DNA of 29,548 nt from Cryomorphaceae bacterium (GTDB taxonomy: Bacteria; Bacteroidota; Bacteroidia; Flavobacteriales; BACL11), in the NCBI GenBank assembly GCA_949511925.1, contig CATEYX010000070.1:1-29548 (forward strand), written 5' to 3'. Of this stretch, positions 17,208-24,657 are shown piece by piece (position 1 is the first letter of the stretch; each line of letters begins with the position of its first letter). Under the pieces are notes generated by a model. That model searched no databases and was not told the DNA's origin. It saw nothing but the letters and a program-made list of their open reading frames with translations. The position numbers and the translations under genes were made by a program.

Positions 17208-19409
17208 ATGCAGCCAATTGATTTAGAACAGGAAAAAAAAGACATACTTAACAAGTATAAATCACTTTTACGTGCCTGTGCTGATAAAATAAATAAAGAA
17301 GATAAAAAAGAAATCCGAAAAGCATTAAACCTTGCTGTAGAAGCGCACAAAAATATGCGCAGAAAATCAGGAGAGCCATATATTTATCATCCTATTGCCG
17401 TCGCACATATTGCTGCTAAGGAAATAGGTTTAGGATCAACATCAATTATATGCGCTCTTTTGCATGATGTTGTGGAGGATACCGAATACACCTTAAATGA
17501 TATAGAAAAATTATTTGGCAAAAAAGTTGCTAAAATAATTGATGGACTAACCAAAATTCAGGATGTATTTGATAAAAATGTATCAATGCAAGCTGAAAAT
17601 TTTAGAAAAATGCTACTGACTCTTTCGGATGATGTTAGAGTGATATTAATAAAGCTATCTGATAGACTACATAATATGAGGACTTTAGATGCTATGCCTA
17701 AAGCTAAGCAACTAAAAATAGCATCTGAAACCCTTTACCTCTATGCTCCTTTAGCTCATAGATTGGGACTTTATTCTATCAAAACAGAAATGGAGGATTT
17801 AGGACTGAAATTCACTAAACCTGAAGTTTATAAAGCAATTGCTGTAGGATTAAACGAAACCAAAGAAGAACGAACAAAATATATTGGAAAATTTTGCAAA
17901 CCTTTAAGAACCAAATTAAAAGAAAATGGCTTAGATTTTTCCATTAAAGGAAGACCAAAATCTATTTTTTCAATCCGTAATAAAATAGTGACAAAAGGAG
18001 TTAATTTTGACAATGTATTTGACAAGTTTGCGATTCGAATTATAGTAGATTCGACTACGGAAAATGAAAAATCAGATTGCTGGAAAATATATTCTATCGT
18101 TACTGATTTTTACAAACCAAATCCCGATAGATTAAGGGACTGGATTTCTACTTCAAAGGCCAATGGATACGAATCTTTACATACAACAGTAATGGGTGAT
18201 GATGGGAAATGGGTTGAAGTGCAAATAAGAAGTAAAAGAATGGATGAAATTGCTGAAAAAGGGTACGCCGCTCATTGGAAATATAAACAAGAGGGAAGTA
18301 AAGAGAATTCATTAGACGTTTGGATTAACAACATTAGAGAACTTTTAGAAAACCCTGAAACTAATGCAATTGATTTTATTGATGATTTCAAACTTAACTT
18401 ATACTCTGGAGAAATCTATATATTCACTCCTGGTGGCGATTTAAAAACTTTACCTAAAGGAGCTACAGCTCTTGATTTTGCTTTTTCAATTCACACCGAT
18501 ATAGGATTAAAATGTATGGGTGTAAAAGTAAACAGCAAATTAGTTTCACTAAGTTATCAATTAAATAGTGGAAATCAAGTAGAAGTAATCACCTCAAGCA
18601 AACAAAGACCCAGAAAGGATTGGCTTAGATTTGTCATTACTTCCAGAGCAAAATCAAAGATAAAATCAGCCTTAAAAGAAGATCAAAAAAGAATTTCAGA
18701 AATAGGAAAAGAAATTGCAGAACGGAAGTTAAGGCACCTAAAAATAAAATTTTCACAACAAACCGAAACTGAGCTAATCAAACACTTTAATGCTGGTACT
18801 TCTTTAGAATTATACTTTAGATTTGGTAGTGGATCAATTTCTAATACTGAGATAAAACAATTTTCTAAACTGAAAAGTAGTGGATGGTACCAAACAATTA
18901 AGAATAAAATTTACGGACCTCCTGTTTTTAAAAGCAAAGAGAAAGTTAATAAAAAGGTAATTGTATTTAATGATGATGATGAAGTACTAGACTATGAAAT
19001 GGCAAAGTGTTGCAACCCGATACCTGGAGATGTTATATTTGGCTTCCTAACTGTAGTTGATGGCATAAAAATCCACAGGTCAGATTGTCCGAATGCTATA
19101 CAGTTAAGAGCAAACTACGCCTACAGAATTTTAAAATCAAAATGGATTAACAAAGATGAAATTGATTTCATTGCTACCATAAGTATAAAAGGAATAGATA
19201 GTTTAGGGCTTATGAACAAAGTCACTCAAATAATATCTAACCAAATGAATGTAAATATAAAATCGATAAACATATCAAGTGATGATGGAGTATTTGAAGG
19301 AATTATAACCTTAAAAGTGCACAATGTTGCTTTCTTAAAAGAGCTAACAACAAAACTTCAAAAAATAGAAGCAATTACCTCAATTACCCGAACTTATAAA
19401 CACAGTTAA
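17208..19409 (+). CDS. rsh: Bifunctional-type (p)ppGpp synthetase/hydrolase (RelA/SpoT homologue)
   Basis: The protein has 733 residues, the usual length for long RSH proteins. The HD hydrolase domain looks intact: H61 in YIYHPI, H86-D87 plus the ED pair in LLHDVVEDT, and D152 in LIKLSDRLHNMRT. The synthetase domain (about 220-365) has FAIRIIVD, RDWISTSKANGYESLHTTV and VEVQIRSKRMDEIAEKGYAAHW. In the usual PKxNGYxSLHT motif the proline is Ser here. A TGS domain (about 400-460), a helical region, the CC-containing module KCCNPIPGD...HRSDCPNA and a C-terminal ACT domain follow. Both activities are therefore expected, setting ppGpp in response to starvation. It lies 7 nt after glyA and 76 nt before fur. 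Confidence 0.95.
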   Translation: MQPIDLEQEKKDILNKYKSLLRACADKINKEDKKEIRKALNLAVEAHKNMRRKSGEPYIYHPIAVAHIAAKEIGLGSTSIICALLHDVVEDTEYTLNDIEKLFGKKVAKIIDGLTKIQDVFDKNVSMQAENFRKMLLTLSDDVRVILIKLSDRLHNMRTLDAMPKAKQLKIASETLYLYAPLAHRLGLYSIKTEMEDLGLKFTKPEVYKAIAVGLNETKEERTKYIGKFCKPLRTKLKENGLDFSIKGRPKSIFSIRNKIVTKGVNFDNVFDKFAIRIIVDSTTENEKSDCWKIYSIVTDFYKPNPDRLRDWISTSKANGYESLHTTVMGDDGKWVEVQIRSKRMDEIAEKGYAAHWKYKQEGSKENSLDVWINNIRELLENPETNAIDFIDDFKLNLYSGEIYIFTPGGDLKTLPKGATALDFAFSIHTDIGLKCMGVKVNSKLVSLSYQLNSGNQVEVITSSKQRPRKDWLRFVITSRAKSKIKSALKEDQKRISEIGKEIAERKLRHLKIKFSQQTETELIKHFNAGTSLELYFRFGSGSISNTEIKQFSKLKSSGWYQTIKNKIYGPPVFKSKEKVNKKVIVFNDDDEVLDYEMAKCCNPIPGDVIFGFLTVVDGIKIHRSDCPNAIQLRANYAYRILKSKWINKDEIDFIATISIKGIDSLGLMNKVTQIISNQMNVNIKSINISSDDGVFEGIITLKVHNVAFLKELTTKLQKIEAITSITRTYKHS

Positions 19410-19459
19410 ATTTATCTATCATTATTGAATTTTTACCTTTACTAAACAGCAATTTTTTA

Positions 19460-19467
19460 TACTTTTG
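19460..19467 (+). promoter_or_regulatory. Putative -7 box of the fur-family gene
   Basis: TACTTTTG matches TAnnTTTG, 18 nt before GTG 19486. The nearest upstream TTG (19425-19427) is too far for a standard -33, so this promoter is tentative. If used, the leader is only about 10-15 nt. Confidence 0.3.
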
Positions 19468-19498
19468 TTTGCAAATACCACATTTGTGCCAAACAAAA
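19463..19498 (+). repeat. Inverted repeat over the fur start codon
   Basis: The outer arms TTTGTTTG (19464-19471) and CAAACAAA (19490-19497) are exact reverse complements, extendable by one T-A pair. The inner arms CAAAT (19472-19476) and ATTTG (19482-19486) also pair. Three bases (TGC) are unpaired in the right arm and the loop is ACCAC. The structure spans the probable GTG start at 19486. It could be an operator in DNA or a start-hiding hairpin in read-through RNA. Confidence 0.55.
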
Positions 19499-19944
19499 AA
19501 ATAATTGAAACCGTTACTGAGATATTCACAGAATATCTAAATAAAAACAAGCAAAGGAAAACTCCTGAGCGCTATGCAATCCTAAACGAAATTTACGAAT
19601 TTGAGGGTCACTTTGATATTGAGTCAATGTATATTAAAATGAAAAATAAAAAATATCGTGTAAGTCGAGCTACACTTTATAATACAGTAGTTCTTTTATT
19701 AGATTGTCAGTTAATAAGAAAGCACCAATTTGGTAAAGCACAGGCGCAATACGAAAAATCATATTCTAACCGCCAGCACGATCACTTAGTATGTACAAGT
19801 TGCGATAAAGTAATTGAATTTTGTGACCCAAGAATTCAAGGAATTAAAAATGTAATTGAAGAATGCATGAACTTTAAAATCAGTAGACATGCCCTTAATT
19901 TATATGGTCTATGTCAAGAATGTCAAATAAAGATAAATAACTAG
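19486..19944 (+). CDS. fur: Fur-family transcriptional regulator
   Basis: The protein has 152 residues from GTG 19486 (PNKKIIETV...). A TTG at 19465 would add seven residues; there is no ATG near the N-terminus. The N-terminal winged helix contains RKTPERYAIL and the recognition-helix segment YRVSRATLYNTVVLLL. The dimerisation/metal domain has RQHDHLVCTSCDKVIEFCDPRI, giving regulatory His/Asp ligands and a CTSC pair. A second pair CQEC near the C-terminus completes a probable four-Cys structural zinc site. It likely represses iron- or peroxide-responsive genes (Fur versus PerR cannot be settled here, so the symbol is tentative). It lies between rsh and purA. The start region sits in an inverted repeat, compatible with autoregulation. 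Confidence 0.9.
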   Translation: MPNKKIIETVTEIFTEYLNKNKQRKTPERYAILNEIYEFEGHFDIESMYIKMKNKKYRVSRATLYNTVVLLLDCQLIRKHQFGKAQAQYEKSYSNRQHDHLVCTSCDKVIEFCDPRIQGIKNVIEECMNFKISRHALNLYGLCQECQIKINN

Positions 19945-19961
19945 TAATTTCAAAAGAATAA

Positions 19962-21221
19962 ATGAAAGCAGATGTTTTATTAGGGCTCCAGTGGGGTGAT
20001 GAGGGAAAAGGAAAAATTGTTGATGTGTTAACGTTAAAATATGATATAATTGCTCGTTTTCAGGGTGGACCAAATGCTGGACATACACTTGAATTTGATG
20101 GCATAAAGCACGTATTACACACGATTCCTTCAGGAATTTTTCATCCTGGAGTTATTAACTTAATTGGAAATGGTGTTGTGATTGATCCTGTTATTTTCGA
20201 AAGAGAAATAATTGACATTAAAGCTCTTAATATTCCAATGTCAGAATTATTAATTTCTAAAAAAGCTCACCTTATTCTACCTACGCACAAATTGTTAGAT
20301 GCTGCAAGTGAGAAAGCAAAAGGAAAAGAAAAAATTGGCTCTACCCTAAAAGGAATAGGCCCAACTTACATGGATAAAACAGGTCGTAACGGACTTAGGG
20401 TTGGTGACATCTCTGCTGTTGATTTTAAGGCTAAGTATGAAAAACTAAAACAAAAACATATTCAGTTGCTTAACTTCTATGATTTTGAATATGAATTAGA
20501 GGAATTGGAAACAGCTTGGTTTGCTTCATTAGCAACTTTAAAAATTTTCGACCATATTGAAAGTGAGCACTATATACATAATGCTTTAAAAGAAAATAAA
20601 AAGATATTAGCTGAGGGTGCTCAAGGTACATTATTGGATATCGATTTTGGATCTTATCCATTCGTTACTTCATCCAACACAATTACTGCTGGTGCTTGTA
20701 CAGGTCTAGGAATTGCTCCTAATAAAATTGGAGAAGTATTTGGAATTTTCAAAGCTTACTGCACTAGAGTAGGTAGTGGTCCTTTCCCTTCAGAGTTATT
20801 TGATGAAGTAGGAGATCGATTAGCAAAAGTAGGAAATGAATTTGGGTCAACAACTGGTCGTGCAAGAAGATGTGGTTGGATTGATATTCCTGCTTTAAAA
20901 TATGCAATCAATATTAATGGTGTAACACAGTTAATGATGATGAAAGCTGATGTATTGTCAGGAATTGATACGATTAAAGCTTGTACACATTACGAATTAA
21001 ATGGAGAGCAGATTGACTACTTACCATTTGAGGATAATGAGAACCTTATTCCTGTATACAAAGAACTTGAAGGTTGGAAAATGGACTTAATGCAATTGGA
21101 AAATTTATCGCAAGCTCCTAAAGCAGTACATGACTATATTACTTGGCTAGAGGAGGTATTAGAAACTCCTATTTCAATTGTATCAGTTGGTCCTGATAGA
21201 AAACAAACTTTATACAGATAA
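19962..21221 (+). CDS. purA: Adenylosuccinate synthetase
   Basis: The protein has 419 residues, close to the family's usual 420-430. It joins IMP and aspartate using GTP to make adenylosuccinate, the first step from IMP to AMP. Seen motifs are the N-terminal GLQWGDEGKGKIVD loop (catalytic D13), GGPNAGHT (H41), the signature GIGPTYMDKTGRNGLR, EGAQGTLLDIDFG, TTGRARRCGW and the GTP-binding KADVLSGI region. It starts 17 nt after fur and ends 3 nt before the OstA-like gene. PurA is a known ppGpp target in other bacteria, which makes the neighbouring rsh functionally suggestive. Confidence 0.97.
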   Translation: MKADVLLGLQWGDEGKGKIVDVLTLKYDIIARFQGGPNAGHTLEFDGIKHVLHTIPSGIFHPGVINLIGNGVVIDPVIFEREIIDIKALNIPMSELLISKKAHLILPTHKLLDAASEKAKGKEKIGSTLKGIGPTYMDKTGRNGLRVGDISAVDFKAKYEKLKQKHIQLLNFYDFEYELEELETAWFASLATLKIFDHIESEHYIHNALKENKKILAEGAQGTLLDIDFGSYPFVTSSNTITAGACTGLGIAPNKIGEVFGIFKAYCTRVGSGPFPSELFDEVGDRLAKVGNEFGSTTGRARRCGWIDIPALKYAININGVTQLMMMKADVLSGIDTIKACTHYELNGEQIDYLPFEDNENLIPVYKELEGWKMDLMQLENLSQAPKAVHDYITWLEEVLETPISIVSVGPDRKQTLYR

Positions 21222-21224
21222 AAT

Positions 21225-22715
21225 TTGAAAATTCTACTTCATATTTTACTGTTATTTTTGAGTATAAACCTTATTGCTCAGGAAAGTAAAAAAATAGAAA
21301 TTTTAAATGCTGATAACACCTATGCTAATGCTAATATTCATCCTGATTATTGGCGTTTAATTGGTAATGTTTCTTTTTTGCACAATAATTCTATAATGAC
21401 TTGCGATTCCGCTTATCATTATACCTCTGAAAATAAAATGGAAGCCTTTGGTAAAATTAAAATTAACCAAGGCGATAGCATTACACTTACAGGAGAAACA
21501 CTTACTTATTTTGGCTTAGAGAACAGAGCAGATATTAAGGGAAATGTGGTGCTTATTGACAAGCACATGACCTTAAGAACTGAGCAAGTGTTTTACAATC
21601 TAAGCACAAATATAGCTTCTTACCCAAAACAAGGAAGTATTATTGATAATGAAAAAATAATTAATTCAAAAAGAGGTGCGTATCATTCAAACATTCACAG
21701 TTTTATTTTTAAAGATTCAGTAGTTGTTATAAATAAGGATTACAACATACTTACCGATAATATGCACTATAACTCCAGTAGTGAGGTTACTTACTTTTTT
21801 GGTCCTTCTTTTATTATCTCAGATAATAAAACTATTTATTGTGAAAATGGCTGGTACAATACAAAAAAAGACATTGCACAATTTAGAGAAAACGCATATA
21901 TTAGTACTGAAAGTTACTTATTGAAAGGTGATAGTTTGTATTATAATAAAAACAAGCAATATGGAAAAGCTTTCAGTAATGTTCAACTCATTGATACAAT
22001 TGAAAATATGACAGTCTATGGAGGAATTGCTGAATATTTTGAAGCAGAAGAAAAAGTAATTATTAGTGAAAAACCTATGCTAGAATTACTTTTTGAAGAG
22101 GATACCTTATTTATGCATGCCAAGCAGTTTGTTTCTCAGCAAAAAGAAGGTGAAAAAAAAATACTTGCCTACTCTAAAGTATCATTCTTTAAAACAGACT
22201 TTCAAGGAAAATGTGATTCCTTAAGCTATAACTTTACGGATTCAGTAGTTGAAATGTTTAATAGACCTGTACTCTGGTCAGATGGCTTTCAGATAACAGC
22301 TGATAGTTTACAATTCTTGGTACATAAAGGAAAAATATCTCGTATGTTTTTGAAGCCAAACCCTATGATTATTGCACAGGAGGATACATTGGATTATAAC
22401 CAAATAAAAGGAAAAGACATGACCGCTTATTTTACAAATAATAAAATGAGACGAATGGATGTAAAGGGAAATGGACAAAGTATCTTTATTATAAAAGATG
22501 AAAAAACTGAAGATAAAATAGGACTTAACTATTCAGAATGTTCGGATTTGATTCTCTACTTTAAAGAAAATAAATTAAAAGAAGTTACCTATGAAGTTAA
22601 ACCTAAATCCACTACTACACCCTACCAAGATATAGAAGAAAAAAACCGTTACTTGAAAGGTTTTTTATGGAGAGGTGCTGAACAGCCAAAAAGCAAAGAA
22701 GATATTTTTAATTAA
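21225..22715 (+). CDS. OstA/LptA-like periplasmic protein
   Basis: The protein has 496 residues from a TTG start 3 nt after purA. TTG is accepted because it begins a good signal peptide (KILLHILLLFLSINLIAQ) and no ATG occurs before the mature domain. The body consists of repeated short beta-strand units with the pattern of the OstA (LptA/LptD N-terminal) fold, for example AFGKIKINQGDSITLTGE, ADIKGNVVLIDKHMTLRTE and AQFRENAYISTESYLLKGDSLYYN. Such proteins form beta-taco bridges carrying lipopolysaccharide across the periplasm. It is much longer than E. coli LptA (about 185 residues) and lacks the large LptD barrel. A role in lipopolysaccharide transport is probable by family, not proven by sequence. 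Confidence 0.82.
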   Translation: MKILLHILLLFLSINLIAQESKKIEILNADNTYANANIHPDYWRLIGNVSFLHNNSIMTCDSAYHYTSENKMEAFGKIKINQGDSITLTGETLTYFGLENRADIKGNVVLIDKHMTLRTEQVFYNLSTNIASYPKQGSIIDNEKIINSKRGAYHSNIHSFIFKDSVVVINKDYNILTDNMHYNSSSEVTYFFGPSFIISDNKTIYCENGWYNTKKDIAQFRENAYISTESYLLKGDSLYYNKNKQYGKAFSNVQLIDTIENMTVYGGIAEYFEAEEKVIISEKPMLELLFEEDTLFMHAKQFVSQQKEGEKKILAYSKVSFFKTDFQGKCDSLSYNFTDSVVEMFNRPVLWSDGFQITADSLQFLVHKGKISRMFLKPNPMIIAQEDTLDYNQIKGKDMTAYFTNNKMRRMDVKGNGQSIFIIKDEKTEDKIGLNYSECSDLILYFKENKLKEVTYEVKPKSTTTPYQDIEEKNRYLKGFLWRGAEQPKSKEDIFN

Positions 22716-22750
22716 TTTACTTTTTGCCAACCTACATAAGATATGATATT

Positions 22751-24595
22751 ATGAAAGATACTAAAACGCTAAATTTTATTAAAGATATATTAATAAATAT
22801 GCCATCAAGCTGGCTAAGCATAACAACCCATCGACTAGATATTTATGATGAAAAATTGGCCAAAACACAATTCTTAGAACAGTTTGAAATCTTATTTAAC
22901 AATAATAATTCTGAAGCAATAGCAATAAGTGAGTTACCTACTGCTTACGACTATATTCGACTAGGCCATCCTTTATCTTGTTTACTAGAATGGGTGATTG
23001 CTAACTTAAATAATATAAAACCAAAAAATGTAATAAGTTTTTCATCAAAGACTATTCCTATTTTGGCAATTCTAAGAAAAAATTTATTAGCTAATAAAAG
23101 CACCCAAATTATTTTTACAGATGAATTACCAAAGTTTATTAATTTTGAAGTTTTAAAGAATATTTATGGATATAAATTTGATTTAAAAAAAGTTGAAAAA
23201 TCAGAAGATATTCCTGAATTTAATGGAAGTACCATTTTCATTTCACAACAAGATGAAATTAGTAATATTGATCTTAAATCAGAGATTGATTTTTTTATCA
23301 ATTTTCATTCTCAGTTTGGGAGTATTTTATTAGTAAATGGCGAAAAAAATGAAAGTTATATTTCAGAAATTCAGCATGTACGCAGAAGAGAAACTATTGC
23401 AATGACGCCAGTTAATTGCCTTGCTAATTTAAATTCAATTATAACCAAATCTACTTTTAAAAATAAAAAGAATAATACTGAATCAGATAAAAAACTTGTT
23501 TTAGAATCAATTGCAGATATTACCGGCACAAATACAAAGTCAGTAGTAGGTTCTAGTGGTCTATCTATTCAGTATGCTATTATGATGGGACTTATTCATG
23601 ATGCTCTAGAAAATCATAAAGGAAAAGCTATCCGATTTATTGTTCCACCAAATTGTTATGGTGGAACAAATGATCAAGCAAGACGAGTTGCTGCTTGTAT
23701 TGATAATGTTGAAGTTATGGATTTAGCGGTAGATAGTGGAAACGATATGGTAAGTAGTATTAATGTAGTTTTAGATAAAATTGCTAAGAAAGATGCTATC
23801 CCTTATATAATTGCTGAAATTCCAACTAACCCAAGAGTTGAGGTTCCTGAATTGATGCAACTAGAGAAAGTACTAAGTCAAGAACGCAGAACAGGAACTG
23901 GGGAGTTGGCTATAGAACCTGTTTTTATATTAGATCAAACTTTTTGTCCTAATGTTCACTTTTTAGGTAAAGGCGAAATATTGTCAAAAGTTAGAACCAT
24001 TTCGTATGTGAGTGGGTCTAAGTTCCCTAGTGGTGGAAAATGTACTGCTGGATACTGCATTGGAAATACAAGAACAGAATCGTTAATGGATAAAATAGAA
24101 TTACACCTGACACTTTGCGATAATGAGGCTACAAATCTTCAGTATGAGCTTTTAGCAAAGCAAATGCCATCTATGAATCAAAGAATTAATGATGCATACA
24201 AGAATACACGTGAATTTGTAAATTTCATTAATAAAACTCTACCAGAAGCAAAAATCAATTTTGTATCAGAAGAATTGGCACAACAAGGATTTACCCCTTC
24301 AGTGTTTTCATTAGACCTTCCTACTAAAGGAACTACTGCTAAAGAAAAAGAAGAGTATAAAAGAAAGTTAAATCATGTATTAATTAATTTGATGATTACG
24401 GAAATACCTAATGAAAGTAAGTATTGTGTAAGCTATGGGCAGTTAAAAGGATGTTATTGGACGATACCCGCTACATCTACACAGGGAACTACTAAAGAAG
24501 GTGATAAAGATTATATTGCCCGTGTTGCGCTATCTGCTAATATGGATTTGGAACATCACAAAAAAGTATTTTTAGATTTTGTTGAAACTATTTAA
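22751..24595 (+). CDS. PLP-dependent enzyme of the Cys/Met-metabolism fold with an extra N-terminal half
   Basis: The protein has 614 residues from ATG 22751; a TTG at 22724 would add nine and is less likely. The C-terminal part (about 255-614) has cystathionine gamma-synthase-like landmarks: VVGSSGLSIQYA (about 265), PPNCYGGT (YGGT near 303-306), AEIPTNPRVEVPEL, VFILDQTF (Asp about 395) and the likely PLP lysine about 424 in YVSGSKFPSGGK. The family is normally about 380-400 residues. The first 250 residues carry a fainter version of the same start: YDYIRLGHPLSCLLEWVIANL then VISFSSKTIPILAIL, recalling the usual YxRxGNPT and FSSGMAAI motifs. They lack a visible PLP lysine. The substrate is unknown. 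The gene follows the OstA-like gene after 35 nt and ends facing the OmpA gene. Confidence 0.75.
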   Translation: MKDTKTLNFIKDILINMPSSWLSITTHRLDIYDEKLAKTQFLEQFEILFNNNNSEAIAISELPTAYDYIRLGHPLSCLLEWVIANLNNIKPKNVISFSSKTIPILAILRKNLLANKSTQIIFTDELPKFINFEVLKNIYGYKFDLKKVEKSEDIPEFNGSTIFISQQDEISNIDLKSEIDFFINFHSQFGSILLVNGEKNESYISEIQHVRRRETIAMTPVNCLANLNSIITKSTFKNKKNNTESDKKLVLESIADITGTNTKSVVGSSGLSIQYAIMMGLIHDALENHKGKAIRFIVPPNCYGGTNDQARRVAACIDNVEVMDLAVDSGNDMVSSINVVLDKIAKKDAIPYIIAEIPTNPRVEVPELMQLEKVLSQERRTGTGELAIEPVFILDQTFCPNVHFLGKGEILSKVRTISYVSGSKFPSGGKCTAGYCIGNTRTESLMDKIELHLTLCDNEATNLQYELLAKQMPSMNQRINDAYKNTREFVNFINKTLPEAKINFVSEELAQQGFTPSVFSLDLPTKGTTAKEKEEYKRKLNHVLINLMITEIPNESKYCVSYGQLKGCYWTIPATSTQGTTKEGDKDYIARVALSANMDLEHHKKVFLDFVETI

Positions 24596-24657
24596 CTTAA
24601 AATAAACAAGAAGAAAAAGTCTGGACAGTAGGATTAAAATCTATACTCAGCTTAAAA

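Noticed and set aside
24596..24657. Terminator between the convergent PLP and OmpA genes
   Set aside because: No stem longer than a few bases with a T-tract could be found; only AT-rich sequence is present.
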